A DNA stretch of 64,000 nucleotides from Sanderia malayensis (GCA_013076295.1 RQOL01000374.1:372001-436000); one strand, 5' to 3'; positions 20,418-33,084 are shown, counted from the first letter of the stretch. A program made the numbers and translations. The notes: generated from the letters alone by a model not told the origin.

Positions 20418-20455
20418 ATCTTGAGTATTCCGTTGAGTAGCCAAATACTCAAGAT
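20418..20455. repeat. Inverted repeat at the Penelope/DIRS junction
   Basis: Two perfect 12-bp arms ('atcttgagtatt') around 14 bp. It marks the switch from Penelope to DIRS sequence. Confidence 0.75.
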
Positions 20456-20985
20456 AGCTTTGTAAGTGTATAATTTCTTGTCAAATTCAAATCGGAAATA
20501 TTTTCTGTGCTCTTCAGCTACCGAAAGGCTATAATAAGCGTCTTATATATCCAAGAAAGCCATGTAACAATTTGGCCTCATAAGATTTGTGATCTATTTA
20601 AGATGTCCATTTTAAAGTGACGATAGGTGACGTAATCGTTGAATTCTTTCAAGTTCAAAATCATTTGATGCAACCTGTCAGGTTTTGGCGTTAAAAATAT
20701 CGGAGATATAACTTGATTAGCTGCTGGCACAGCCTGCTCGATCACATCTTTTTTCAATAGTTTTTCAATTTCATTTTCAATTAATATGCTTTCCGTACTG
20801 TTAAATCGTTTTTCTCGGTGAGATATTTCAGTAAAGCTTCGCAGTTCAACTTTTGCCCCCGAAACATAAGACAAAATTTCTGGATCGCTTGTTATATTGC
20901 GCCATGCCGTAATAGAATATCTATTTCTGCCAGCTTTGAAGTTATTAGTTACTATGAAGTTATTGACATTGTAGAAACGCAACAA
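20456..20985 (-). pseudogene. DIRS reverse transcriptase, N-terminal part
   Basis: Begins with the DIRS-specific leader 'AGRNRYSITAWRNITSDPE' and 'YVSGAKVELRSF', then 'EIEKLLKKDVIEQAVP', 'VISPIFLTPKPDRLHQMIL' (RT motif 1-2) and 'NDYVTYRHFKMD'. After a frame change at ~20578 it continues 'MRPNCYMAFLDI' stop 'DAYYSLSVAEEHRKYFRF' (motif A, catalytic D kept). Motif B, the YADD region, RNase H and the tyrosine recombinase are missing; the sequence is cut by the Penelope remnant. Confidence 0.75.
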
Positions 20986-22244
20986 GTGTAGAAAGAAATG
21001 TTAAAAATTCACTTACACTCAACTGCTGCAATCGGCTCCAAATTTTTTCTGTGGAAAAGCATCCCTTGGTTGTTGACCCTTGTTTTGGAACTGAGATGGT
21101 TGGTTCCACTGTTTTTTCCTGAATGCCGGAGGGCGATGGCCTTGCCATAAAAAATTACACCTGGGGCCAAAATTTTGAAAATTTCCTATCATATTCCCTC
21201 AAAACTTTCCAAATGTTTGCTCTCTAGGTTTTACAGAAACTGGTTTAAAAGCTCTCATGATTTTATTTGTTTCGTCGACCTCTTTGATTTGTTTTCCAAT
21301 ATCCTCGCCAAAAAGGTATTCTGAGTAAGGCAATTCATTGGAATAAGAAGAAAGCGCTTGGTATTCAGGTTTTAGGGCACTTTTTAATGAAATCCTTTTG
21401 AGGTTGAAAAGATCAGCAATGAGATGCCCGAGTAACGCCATTGCATGATATGAGTTGGTGAGGTGCTCATTTATCTCAGTTTCCTTTTCAAATAAACACT
21501 TGTTTTTCAAAAGAAACTCTGCAGTTTGCAGAGTCAAGCAGCCTACTTTTGTCACCGTTTGTTGTATGTTGCTTAAACGTAGGTCTGCTTGCTTTTTGTC
21601 CCATCTTAAATTGTCCCACGCTCCTTTGTTAACATGATATTTGCAAGATTGAGTAGAGGTTTCAGCTTTTCATGTTTTAATTGCTGGCCCCAACGCATTT
21701 CATGCAAGTTTTCCGTAACATCCTCCGAGGTTTTGAAGGTTTCGGCCAAAAATTCCAAAAATTCAGATTCATCTTGTGGGTGAAGACTGATAGCATCATC
21801 ATCGATTTCATTTTGCTGCTTTTTAGCAGGAGGCTCATCAAAATTTTCAAAATTTTGCTCAGGATTACTGGACACAGTGGAACTTGATACTCTACGTTTC
21901 CTTATATTTTGCTCGCTAGGAGAAGTTATGTTTTGTCCGATGGACGTAGCTTCAAACCCGGAGGGCAAATTCATATGTCCGATAGACAATGTTTTTGCAA
22001 GCCCGGTGGGCAAATTTATATGAAAAAGTCCGGTGGACTCTGATTGAATATGCCCGGTGGACAAATTAGGATAACCTTCTACTAAACTTTTCAATAATTC
22101 AGTCATTGAACTCATATTAGAATTCATATGAGGCAATGTTACATTTAAGTTCGGAGTTGTATTTTGGTTTTCATTTTCAATGTCAGGCATGATTTCAAAT
22201 GGCCCGGTTTGATCATTAACATTTGACATTATGAATCCTGACAA
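20986..22244 (-). pseudogene. DIRS ORF1 (gag-like), split in three frames
   Basis: From the ATG at 22244: a 212-codon frame rich in Asn/Ser/Pro with 'LHPQDESEFLEFLAETF' and 'ENLHEMRWGQQLKHEKLKP', then 'WDKKQADLRLSNIQQTVT' into a second frame (21555-21199, 'LLKNKCLFEKETEINEHLT', 'AFKPVSVKPREQ'). A third piece has 'NFLWQGHRPPAFRKKQW'. These match ORF1 of cnidarian-type DIRS elements, which precede the RT with the 'AGR...ITSD' leader. A repeated 'P.G..IG' pattern (three to four times at 21930-22080) looks like internal duplication. Confidence 0.6.
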
Positions 22245-22727
22245 AATAAAAATGCCAAGACCTCAATTTTGGATTTTAAGTGTTTTGTTGTCAATAAACT
22301 AATCGTATGAAACCATAGTGTGACTGCGGTAACCTTTTAAAGTAATACGTTTGCCTTTAATTTACAAGATATTGTTCATACAATACAAATATCGAGTAAA
22401 AATTAACATTGATTAAGCTATGTTTTAAGTAGCTATGTCTTATGGACTTCCAGCTTAAGTTCAATTTCTTCATGGCAAATGCAACTTACCGATTCTTAAA
22501 ACTTTCTTTCTTTCTCCTCTCACACTTATAGGAGCGACTTTTTCCGTGACTGGAGGACTGGCAGTGATGCCAAGCAATGACTGGTGGTGCGTGTGCTTGC
22601 TTCTCATGGAACTACGTAGTGACGTAGTTGATGACTGAGAAGAATTAAATATTTTTAAAGCTAACCAATATTTTGATGGAAAAGTTCCGTAAAATTCACA
22701 TTTTCAAGAGTTGATCAAAAAGAGGCT
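22245..22727. other. DIRS leader / junction with viral-like sequence
   Basis: No gene. It includes 'aactacgtagtgacgtagtt', a palindrome-like stretch at about 22610-22630 that could be part of a DIRS terminal repeat. Confidence 0.35.
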
Positions 22728-23408
22728 GTGTTATGTCCAGAAGCTGAAAAAGGCTCATTTGATTGGGATATTCAACATATGGAATTATACTTACATACAG
22801 TAACATTAACAGCCCCTAGATATGGTGAATATTTACAAGCACTTCGATTTACACAAGAAGTCACATATGGAATAGAATACTTATTCATAAATACATGGTC
22901 GATGCTAGAGGATGTCTCTTGTTTTGATATTAATTTGCTTAATGGTCAAGTACCTGATATTTTAATTGTTGGTTTGGTTGATTATGAAATTTGGGCTGGA
23001 TGTACGCAAAAAAATCCCTTTAACTTTCAACATTTACCACAGAAAGGAAATGAATCATTTGAATTGACTATCAATACCAATTACATATCACAAACTCAAT
23101 CAATTCCATACACTAATTGTGTAAATTCACTTAGTGGATTGTACAAGGTGTTGGGAGTTCCAGCACTTGAATTTTCAGCTGATATGGCTTTATCAACTCA
23201 AGGATATGCACTGTCTGAATTTAAGTTAACTAATACTAGAATGGAAGGGGGAGTTAAAGTAGTAGACATTAGAAATTCACAAGTATAGATGCAAATTAAA
23301 GTTCCTTCTACACTGAAGAAAAAGCAAGTTGCATTTGGAATTATGTATTCAAGTAATCATTTAACTTTCAATGCTGATGAAGTTGTAATATTAGGTTATG
23401 CACCATAA
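22728..23408 (+). pseudogene. Polinton/adintovirus-like major capsid protein, C-terminal half
   Basis: The frame contains 'VPDILIVGLVDYEIWAGC' followed by 'TQKNPFNFQHL', closely like the '(L)P.R.VVG.V....F.G....NPFNFQHF' strand pair in the second jelly roll of Polinton/adintovirus capsid proteins (cnidarian 'F54H12.2-like' proteins). After a TAG at 23286 the same frame continues ~40 codons with 'KKKQVAFGIMYSSNHLTF', as expected for the last strands. The N-terminal jelly roll is missing; DIRS sequence lies just upstream. The protease gene follows 64 bp later on the same strand. Confidence 0.6.
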
Positions 23409-23471
23409 ATAAAAAGGAGACAGTAAATAAAGATATTTAATAAATAGAAGGAAATATAGATAGAAAGAATA

Positions 23472-23948
23472 ATGCCCAAATTATACATGAATGGTGAGGA
23501 ATTCTATAACATTTGTAATGAAGATAGTAATATAAGAGAAACTTTTAAAAGTATATTAACTGAAGATGATTCAAAGTATTGATTCGAGATGAAAGAATAT
23601 TTTTAAACTGGTTTAAAGATGTGCTTCATATGTTTAAAGATGTGCTTCAGTTTCATATGTCTTTTATATTATTTTCAACTTCTATAAATGAAAGACACAA
23701 GGGACATTGGTCAGCAGTGTATTTTGATGTTATTGGCAAATGCTACTTTTTTGATTCATATGGAGATGAACGAAATAAAATTTTTAAACAATTTTGTGAA
23801 AACATGATGCTCATTGCTAAAGAAATGTTTCCAAGAATTCATAATCATCAACAATATAAAATAAAAGAAATCCCTAGAGAATTACAAGCTCACGATACAG
23901 TTGTATGTGGAGAGTATTGCATCTATTTTTTACATGTTATAAATACAC
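23472..23948 (+). pseudogene. Adenain-type cysteine protease (Polinton PRO), truncated
   Basis: Starts 'MPKLYMNGEEFYN'; a TGA/frame change near 23580 leads into the main frame. Catalytic elements of the Ulp1/adenain fold are in order: 'KGHWSAVYFDVIGKCYFF' with the His, 'DSYG' with the Asp, 'ELQAHDTVVCGEYCIYFLHV' with the oxyanion Gln and nucleophile Cys. In Polintons and adintoviruses this enzyme matures the capsid. A tandem-repeat element begins at 23949, directly after 'FLHVINT', removing the last residues. Order capsid-protease on one strand supports a common element. Confidence 0.75.
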
Positions 23949-24642
23949 TAGGGGTCATCACTCGCTTCGCTCGTTCGCCCCAGCCCGTCAAGTAAAAGAA
24001 GCTTAATCTGGTTGGCGCACTTCGTGCGCTGCATTCGCTTCGCTGATGCCCCTTTCAACCCCACTTACAATGGGTTAGCTCGCTGCGCTCGCCTGTCTAT
24101 CTATTATAAAGAAACATTGATTGCTAGGGCGCACTTCGTGCGCTGCATTCGCTTTGCTCATGCCTCTTTTCACCCCACGTACAATGGGTTAGCTCGCTGC
24201 GCTCGCCTGTCTATCTATTATCAAGAAACATTGACTGATAGGGCGCACTTCGTGCGCTGCATTCGCTTCGCTCATGCCTCTTTCAACCCCACGTACAATA
24301 GGTTAGCTCGCTGTGCTCGCCTATCTATCTATCATCAAGAAACATTGACTGGTAGGGCGCACTTCGTGCGCTGCATTCGCATCGCTCATGCCTCTTTTCA
24401 CCCCACGTACAATGGGTTAGCTCGCTACGCTCGCCTGTCTATCTATTATAAAGAAACATTGATTGATAGGGCGCACTTCGTGGGCTGCATTCGCATCGCT
24501 CATGCCTCTTTCAACCCCACGTACAATGGGTTAGCTCGCTGCGCTCGCCTGTCTATCTATTATCAAGGAACATTGACTGATAGGACGCACTTCGTGCGCT
24601 GCATTCGCATCGTTCATGCCTCTGTCAACCCCACATACAATG
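23949..24642 (+). repeat. 114-bp-repeat family element, copy 2 (six units)
   Basis: Leader 'taggggtcatcactcgcttc', then units with an exact 114-bp period (starts 24013, 24127, 24241, 24355, 24469, 24583). Each unit has a hairpin 'gcgcacttcgtgcgc' and G/C-rich near-palindromes ('gctcgctgcgctcgcc'). Because 114 is a multiple of three, a 215-codon frame crosses all units (24012-24659); I treat it as a by-product. The element sits in the protease gene. Confidence 0.9.
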
Positions 24643-26270
24643 TTGTCTCCCAAGGATAAAAGTAATACATTGTTATTGTGTCCCAGATCAGTCTATGAGA
24701 CAATAACATGACACAAAAGCTAATTAAATTACAATGTGATAGAAACTTACAGAAACAGAATTCTCCTTTTATGAGTTTTTCAAGGATTTCTTTGACTTTT
24801 CATGCATAGCGTGGTTAATGTTTGTTTCAGTCATTTGACATTTGCATGGTGTGAATAGCAAGTATTAGTGACATTGACAGCTTCGGTTAATCACTTCAGT
24901 ATTTGTTTCACTAAGAATCATATAGGAAAAAGGAAGAACTAATAATCAATGAAATGACGATATTATAGTTATAGAATAATAGGACAACATGATAGTTGTG
25001 CAGGCATATTCATGAATAGCCCTTGTGGATTAGATGAAAAAAGATGTTGGAAATGCAAATTGAGTGAAAATCATTTTTCCACTGGTCTACGAATGCTTCA
25101 TCCATCATCAGTATTAAAAGTAACAATAGTTTGATGAGGATGTCAATATATTTTTCTTGTGACACATGCATGGAGGCAATGAACAAAAGGAATCAATAAA
25201 TTGGTGAATACTTCAAGAATTAGTTTAAATCCAAGCTAAGACTGGCAGGCACATGTAGTCAGGGCATAAAACATCTATTTCTGAAGCAAATAAACTATAA
25301 AGGTATCAAATAACTAATCAAAATTTTCGATTTCGTTGCAATAAGCTTTCATGGCCTAACCAAAATTAAGATGGTTAAACAATTTGATGAAATGGAATTG
25401 GGAATAAGTTAAAAATCAAGTGTAAGTGTATTACCTGTAACATACATTGAAAATGTCCCCTGTAAATTTGGAAATAGTTTCCCAATTATAAGTTGTCCTG
25501 TTTGATGATCTTTTTGTGATGCAAAGCCAAGTTGTTTCAAATTCATATTTCAAAAGTTATCGTTGAGCATTGATGGAAAAGAGGCCAAAGTTTCTCAATG
25601 ACCTCGTTTCAATGGCTGATAAAGGGCTATTATTGACGAAGAAGAAGAGCAGAAATGCATCTCATTAAGAACGCACATTGACGAAGCTCAGTAAATTAGA
25701 AGAGAGTAGATTAATCCTGCATTGTTTTTGCATATAATGTATTAGTACATAAACGGTAAAAAGTAAGTATCATTCATGATAGCTCAAACTATGTGCTACA
25801 CACAACTATAAAAAACTTTTGGCATACAATTTCATAAAGGAAAACATGAGCTTTAACATGCATGAATAAATATGTACACATACTTCTGATGTCCATTTAA
25901 TTTTCATGTTTTATAAATCGGATAGTGAACATGAATGAGAAATAATTTGTCCCGTCTGTAAATAGTATTGATTTCTTCATCATGTGGAGTGTTCAGCAAT
26001 GTCGACAGCATTGTTCAATAGGAATTCATACTCGCGTGACACATATTAATGCGTTTTCACCATTAAGTTTGGTAGTAGTAAAAAAAGAAGATTGCCGGTT
26101 ACATTAGTTTAAAGCTCGAACACCAACTTCAAGGGGTAACCTTTGTTCGAGGTTTCCTTGTTCATGAAAACTGCAATTCAAATTTAGAATACTAAATAAT
26201 ATCGGGTCATCTATAATGATATAATGAATAAGTAAATGAGTTAATTGGTTGAGAGGAGTGTAATCCAATG
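24643..26270. other. No gene recognised; 3' flank of the Helitron
   Basis: AT-rich with no coding-like frame. The Helitron 3' end (hairpin plus CTRR on the minus strand) should be here or just above, but I could not fix it. Confidence 0.4.
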
Positions 26271-26706
26271 CTAATTATTGTTAAAACAGTTATGGTTAAT
26301 GGAGAGATTGCAGTTTTCACAGAGAAAAGGAAAGCCATACTCCCATAGGCAATATCGGAGAGCATGGCAAAGCATTTCTCTTCTGATACGGGTGCTACCG
26401 AGGACCCAGATCGTGTTGTTGCTGTTGGCGAACACCCCCGGACACTGGAGTGTTGTGAAAGTGTCCGGATCGTTCTTGGCGGATCTTATTGACTGGAGTG
26501 GCGAGGCAAACCAGCAATGTTCAAAGCTTTTAACGGCTTTGCTTTCTGAGTGTTGTGCTGATATCACAACAGGGAACATCACACTGTAATGCAATGTCGA
26601 TCCGCTAGAACCACAATCTGAGCCCCGTAATTTGTGTATGTGCATTTTGGTAGACTGACACCCTCTGTGAGCAACGCAATTTATGCTCAAAAGTTTGTGA
26701 AGACCT
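26271..26706 (-). other. Region downstream of the Helitron stop
   Basis: More G/C-rich than its flank. A minus-strand frame of 195 codons (26858-26271) overlaps the end of the helicase in another frame and continues past its stop; it has no family features that I recognise. It is probably 3' UTR. Confidence 0.3.
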
Positions 26707-29700
26707 TTACAGGACTTCTTGGAAGACAATGTTTTTTGTCTTCCTGTGTGTTTCCTCTGGGAGGAATACTTTGAGCCCGTCAAATGATGTTGCTCTTGAC
26801 ATGGCCACATATAACTGACCATGTGTGAACACGGGCTCAGGTAAATACAAACCAACATACCTGAGAGATTGTCCCTGTGCCTTATTGATAGTAAGGCAGT
26901 ATGCTAGTCTGACTGGAAATTGCCGTCGCTTGATGTTGAACGGCATCTCCGTGTCTTGTGTTGACAATGTTATTCTGGGAATCATGACCTGCTGGCCTCT
27001 GTGTTCCTTCGTGATGATCTCTGCTGTGATCACGTTACGTCGGAGATGGCGTATAATAAGTCTAGTGCCGTTGCAAAGACCTTTCTTTGGATTTAGATTC
27101 CTTAGAAGAATTATTGTTGCACCAACCTTAAACAAAGAGAGTTGCAAATAACAATGTGTATTGCATTATAGTACTGTGATGATAATGAAGGATAATCAGG
27201 CTTTAAAAAGTGCTATTAATGTGGACTTCAATTCATGTATACGTAATCATTACATAGCAAGATTATACCTTGAGTCTAAGTCGATGTAATGGCATTCCGT
27301 TAGGAGTTAGATTGTTGATAAACTCAATTGGATATGCCGCCTCCTCATCTGGATCCTCTGTTATCACACTGTCTGTGCTGTAGTATGTTCTGTCAGGAGT
27401 CTGTAGTCTTTCCAGAATGATGTCATTGATTTGATGTGAAAAGTCATTCTTTGGGGTAAGACAACAACGTTCTGACATGGTTACCGGATCCAGCATGAGG
27501 CGCGACTGTGGTGTATTAGGCTGGGGATATATGAAGTTGAGCATTTCCTCTTGCGAAGATGTGCATATTTGATGTGGCAAAGTGATATTGTCAAGTGCAT
27601 CATGTGGTTCTTGTTTATTGCCGAGTCTTAGGAGCCATTCTGAGAATTCTCTGTAAGATTCATCTTGAACAGCTCTCATGTTTGTGTGCAGGCGATGTTG
27701 TTGCAACTGTGCCCACAAATCACTGATTTGATATGATTTAAGACTCTCTGATACGATTTTCTCCCTTCCTGCTTTGGGAACAACAGGTAAGACCTGTCTG
27801 AAATCGCCACCAAGTAACATGAATTTGCCACCAAATGGCTTTTCAACTCTTGTGATATCCCGAAGCAGTCTGTCAGCTGCTTGTAATGCCAATGCTGGTA
27901 TCATTGAAGCTTCATCCCATATGAACAGGGTTGTTTCACGCAACAGCTGTGCTCTTCGGCTCTGTCTCTTGACATTGCATGTTGATTCCAGCTTCAATGG
28001 TATTGGAATTTGGAATTGCGAATGCGATGTTCTGCCATTGATAAGTAGTGTTGCTGCAATTCCTGACCAAGCCATGCACTGAACTTTGTGTCCAGATGCA
28101 TGAAGATTACGAACCAACGTGTTGTAGAGAAATGTTTTCCCTGTGCCAGCTGGTCCGTCGAGAAAGTGACAGTTCTGTTCAGATTGCGCGTCAATTGCTC
28201 CAATAATGGCTGTGTAAACAACTCGTTGTTCTGGATTCAATGCAGCGCGCATTTCTTCTCCTTGCTCTCTTTCGTTTTCAACATCCATGTGATCTTCCTC
28301 TGAAAACATAAACAACAGTTTCATTTGGGATAAATAGAAGTATATGTTGGCTAAATTATTACAGTGAATATCATCATGTTAAGTTGTAAATCACCTTGTT
28401 CTTGAATGACAAAGTCGGCCGGTAGCTGAGGAAGGTGATCGTAATTCGTGATGGACAAACCATGAACCTTCAAATTGTTGTCAATATCAAGTAGACATTG
28501 ATACATGTGTCTGTCTTGGAAGGTTATGTCTGGATTGTTAAGTTGATCACGTCTGACAAAGTCTTCACTCATTGCTTCTTTGAAGGCATTGAAGAGAGTT
28601 CTGATGTCTGATGGCGTTTGAAAGAGTAGCAATGATGCAAACAACTGTCTGAGTTGTGAAGGCATATTGAAGATGACAGCTTCATCAAGGCAACGTGTGA
28701 CTTCGGCATCATCTTCTAATAGCCCTAGAGCTAGTGCTGCATCTTTGAAGGAGTCACATAGATTACCTTCTACTGTACGAAGGTCTTCAAATGAAGTAGC
28801 TCCTCGTTGATGCAATAGCAAAAGTCTGAGTGCAAATTTTTGCTCGCAAGGTCTCGGCTGCACTTGAGTTACTCTACCAATGATTGGCATTGTTCTTCGT
28901 TGTCTGGCTGTCCATGTTTTGGAACGTTCCTGGAAGACATAATGCTCTGGTATCTCATGGTAGAGGTACTGACGTGCAGCTTGATCTTGCTGGTTGAGTT
29001 CAAACCATGCTGTAAGTGTTGTTCTATCACCAATGTTGTTGAGTCTTTGTTCGTCATCATTGTCATGAAAGATGACTTGTTGCTCAAATGGTAGATGAAC
29101 AGAAAGCCGTTTGACTGTGTGGCTTTTGTCGTGCATGGGAAACTGCATAAGCCGATAGACAGCTTGATGTGGTCCAATATATCTTGCGTTGATGTATTGG
29201 CGCCCCTCGTCGTGTTCAATATCTTGAGGTACTTGTTGTTGATTTTCTTCAAGAATTTCAACATGTGCCATATCATGTCCTTTGTGGATATATTTGAAAA
29301 TGTACTTGACACTTTTTACTGTACTGCATATTTCCACGTTGATATGGCACTGATATTTGATGATTAGGTGTCTGTTGTGTGGCACTACCCAAGTATCATC
29401 CAAAATGCAATTATTCACATTGACTGTATGAAGACAGCGTCGTCTGTAGAGAGGATAGCCGTTGACATTGATTTGAGTTTCAGCAACTTGTTCTTTCGGA
29501 AAGTGTTTTTTGCATTTGTTGTTTTCCATGCATACGCATCGAGGATTTAAATTTCCACAGGGTCCATGTGTCATGTGTTTTAGGACCAACTTGTGGTATT
29601 TTGCATCCTGTGGGTCTGGAATCTCTGCTGATATCAGTTGATCCACCTGATAATGAATATGATAATCAACAATTTTATAATAGAAATGACGTACAGAATA

Positions 29701-31583
29701 GTTGTACTGTGCATTGGATATCAATTTAAGAATGAGAGATGGAATTAGTAGTACATTTCAAAAATACCTGTTGTGGTGTTCTCGGTTTATCAGCTTGTGA
29801 AAGAAACAGAATCATATGTGCGTGTGGTAGTCCTCTCTTCTGAAATTCTATGACATACACATGAGCTGTGACGTGTCCAAGAATGTGCTTGTGCAGAATG
29901 TCTTCAAGTAGTTCTTTGAGTTTGAGTTGAAATACTCGTGTGACAATGTCCGGTCGATCATTGGCCGTCTGGTGTGGTAGAATGTTTTCTTCTATCTCCT
30001 TCCATTTAGGATTGGCAGTCATTGTGAGGAAGATGTCTGGCTTGCCATACTTCCTTACGATTGTCATTGCATCTTGAAAGTGTTGATACATGTTTCTTTG
30101 GCTGCCAGGAAATGTTGAGGGTAGAATGATAACACGGCCAACATCAATATGTACGGGCTGATTCGGATTGTTAGCCCTGGCCATCTGGTTTTCGATTTCA
30201 GCTCTTCTGTGGAGATGATCCATCAGGCCACGATATGTGTCAACACGAAGCTGACGTTGATTATTCATAATCCAGTGCAGTTTATTGCCTTCTATCTTCG
30301 TATATGCATCTACCAGATACTGTTGAAATAGAAGTGATGCAATGTGGATGGCTGAGAATGCATCCCTGATTTGGATTCTGTATAAATAGTATTCGGTGAG
30401 AGTCAGTCTTGTACGGCGATCACGATTGATGTGTTGTCGATCTCTTACATTTGCAGTAGGCAACCGTTGAAGGTCCAAACTGTATCCTCTGTCACCGTGA
30501 AAGAACATCAATGGATACGTGAGAGGATCGGCACTTGGACTGGTTGCGTAAATCTTCATGAGATCTCCGTGTCTTGTTTGAACTTGCAGTTCTCTGTCGT
30601 CAGGATTTGGTGCACCTCCATTTTGTACAGTATATATAGCTGCAATTTCTCGGGCAGTTGGATTATCGTATCTGCGATCTTGTTGTGGGCGACCTGTTAT
30701 GATCATTTTGAATGTCGGAACAGGCTGATCGTTTGCAATAGCTTGCTGCCGCTGTTCCTCCAATATTTCACCCATGCTTCGAAAATGTTGTGCAAATCGA
30801 TTGACTGCCATTAATTCATTCTGGAGAAGTGCAACAATGTCCAAATCAAGACGCTGTTCTCCTGCAGTGTTTTGCCGTTCCTGCAATGCTTGTTGCGTAT
30901 CCATGATGTAAAGTTCTGCATATTTTCTGGATCTGTCTGTTTCTGTTACACCTGTTAATGATTCAAAGCATAAGTTAGGGAAACAAAAATTCAATCGTAG
31001 CCAGCATAAACAAATAATACGTTTTATTGATAATGACTGGAATCATATTGTATCAGTTACCAGTCATGTGATATGCCTTTCCATGAATTGTGATAACTGG
31101 TGGTCCAGCTCTAGCATGACGTACAATATTAGCCTTCCATGATGCCATGGCCATTAGTGAGTTGTATTGGCGGAAGTGCTTTAAGAAATACTTTGATTCG
31201 GCAGTATCACCAGTGTACAAATGCATGACACTGTTTGGAGGTGGTTCAATTTGATCCAGAGTGATTAAACCTCCCATACAACACTTGTTGTATTGTTTTC
31301 GGGAGTTAAGTTCTTCTTTGAAGTACTTTGCACCACAATGAATGCATGTTCCGGTCATTTTATTCAAGTGGTGTGGTAATGGCGAGAAGGGGATGAGGTT
31401 TTCAGCTTCATTGTTCTCGGGGACAGGGTTGTCAACTTGCATTTGCTGATCTTCAACGGGTTCTGGTATCTGATTTTCATCGGGTACTGGAACTGCGTCG
31501 TGCATCTCGATGTCTGCAGGCTGTTCTGCTGCTGGAAGCTCTTGGTTCAGAATGGGAAGCTCTGGTTCCATGTCCATCTCCAT
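26707..31583 (-). CDS. Helitron Rep/helicase, five exons, apparently intact
   Basis: Exons 31583-31061, 30951-29768, 29646-28395, 28299-27269 and 27126-26707 have GT..AG borders and matching phases (1,0,1,0). They sum to 4,410 bp: 1,469 residues without a stop. N-terminus: acidic/Pro-rich, then a zinc finger ('CIHCGAKYF...KCCMGG'). Rep: HUH site 'KRGLPHAHMILF' (about 550) and the two-tyrosine motif 'VKYIFKYIHKG' (about 684 and 688). PIF1-type helicase: Walker A 'GPAGTGKT' (about 1035), Walker B 'LFIWDEAS', 'GGDFRQVLPV', 'CLTINKAQGQSL' and 'GQLYVAMSRATS'. Such proteins nick, unwind and replicate the element by rolling circle. An acceptor-like 'gattacag' just before the ATG and a possible 5' exon near 31975 suggest a spliced leader. 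An autonomous, perhaps recently active, copy. Confidence 0.93.
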
Positions 31584-33084
31584 TGGCTGTAATCATAAAA
31601 AGAGGCTCCGAAAACCTGTACGTAATGAAAATTAACTTGTTGAATCCAGGGCAGTTATCAAGAATTCAACAAATTTGGTTACAGGGTAAATTTGTTAAAA
31701 ACGGCGCCATAAATGTTTCTTCATAATATTCCAGATGCATAAAAAAAATGATGTTTTTATCCGTGGTAAAGAGTAGCTCGCTGCACATAGGTTACATTTA
31801 AAAATCATAAGTAACGAAGATATCATTTCATAATTATTGAAAGAAGTTTGTAAAAGGGAGGTGTCCGTTATTTGAAAATCGACCAAAGTGGGCCTCTTTT
31901 TATAAAGTAAACAAATAATTAAAGAGGTATACTGAGAAGGAAAAACTGCAATGAATAAATTCATTTCTTACCGAGCCTTGTGTCTTTCAAAACTATGGTA
32001 AGAAAAGAAAGATAATAGTTATTAATAAACTTGAAATAAATATTTAATAAAAAATATGATGCCTGAACAACACGTAACCTGTTCTTGCCATGAAATGCAT
32101 AGAAAGAAGAACAAAAAATATTGACATTTATTAAGGGAAATAGCGATGAAAAAGCTGTTTAGGTTATAATGATAGGTTGCTAGAAAAAACAACATTCGTA
32201 ATACTTACTCAGCGATAAATAATTCAATATAATTATATCCTATCGATAACTTCGACAACTAAATTAAATTAGGCAAAATCTAATTGTGCGAATAATCAGA
32301 GGCGGGATTTCTATTGTACTATACAGCTCCCACGATTGGTTTATACACGTCAGGTGCCTAAAAAGGCGGGAAACTTGTTAGTGAAAAGGGAATTCCCCTC
32401 ATCCCTCAGAGTTAAAAAGGTAGGAGGGCGAAATGGCACGTGAAATTGAATGACATCATTACATCTACATCATGGCAATGGCATGCCAAGTATAGTTTGA
32501 TGAGGAAGAAACGCATGGTGAGAATCCAACTGCATCTTCTTAAATCATTTCCATCTGAAGAGTATGTATAAAGTATTTTGACTCACTGTTCAAAATGTGT
32601 TAACTCCAGTTTCATTTTCTGAGTTTAGAATCGCTTAAATCGCTTAAAAAAGAATCATACTGGGAATAAATGACCACCGTTATCTGGTGCAACTGCAACA
32701 TCGCATTCATGAAAGTGAATACCATGCATTGGGTAAGTTATTAAGTGAAGGTTTTGCAACGAAATCATGTCAACATTTATAACTGATAAAGCTTTCTGAA
32801 TTATTAAAAATGTGCTTGAAATATTAAAAATACTGGAACATATAATTTGGAACATTTGGAACATATAAAATAGAACATTTGGAACATATAATATGAACAA
32901 ATATATTAGGAATAATAAAACTTTGACCATGCATGAACAAAAAATGTGAAATGTTTTAAAAATTTTTTGTATGGAAAAGTGGATAATTTTACTTTATATT
33001 TTGTGTTAATATAGTGGTTTTGATTTCATGATTGTCTCTTTCATGCATGGTCAAAAACAGGACATGTGTAAATTAGTTAAGAAA
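31584..33084. other. Helitron upstream region
   Basis: No coding-like frame. It includes a donor-like 'cggtaagaa' (minus, about 31970) suited to a leader exon, and two E2F-like sites listed separately. Confidence 0.4.
32299..32375 (-). promoter_or_regulatory. Two E2F-like sites upstream of the Helitron gene
   Basis: 'ggcgggat' at about 32302 and 'ggcgggaaa' at about 32366, seventy bases apart, resemble E2F sites (TTTSSCGC). They lie ~330-400 bp above the possible leader exon. Suggestive only. Confidence 0.3.

Noticed and set aside
24012..24659. 215-codon frame across the 114-bp repeats
   Set aside because: It exists because the unit length is divisible by three; residues simply repeat with the DNA and no protein family fits.
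27774..29550. Several plus-strand frames over the Helitron
   Set aside because: Antisense to an intact, motif-rich Rep/helicase.
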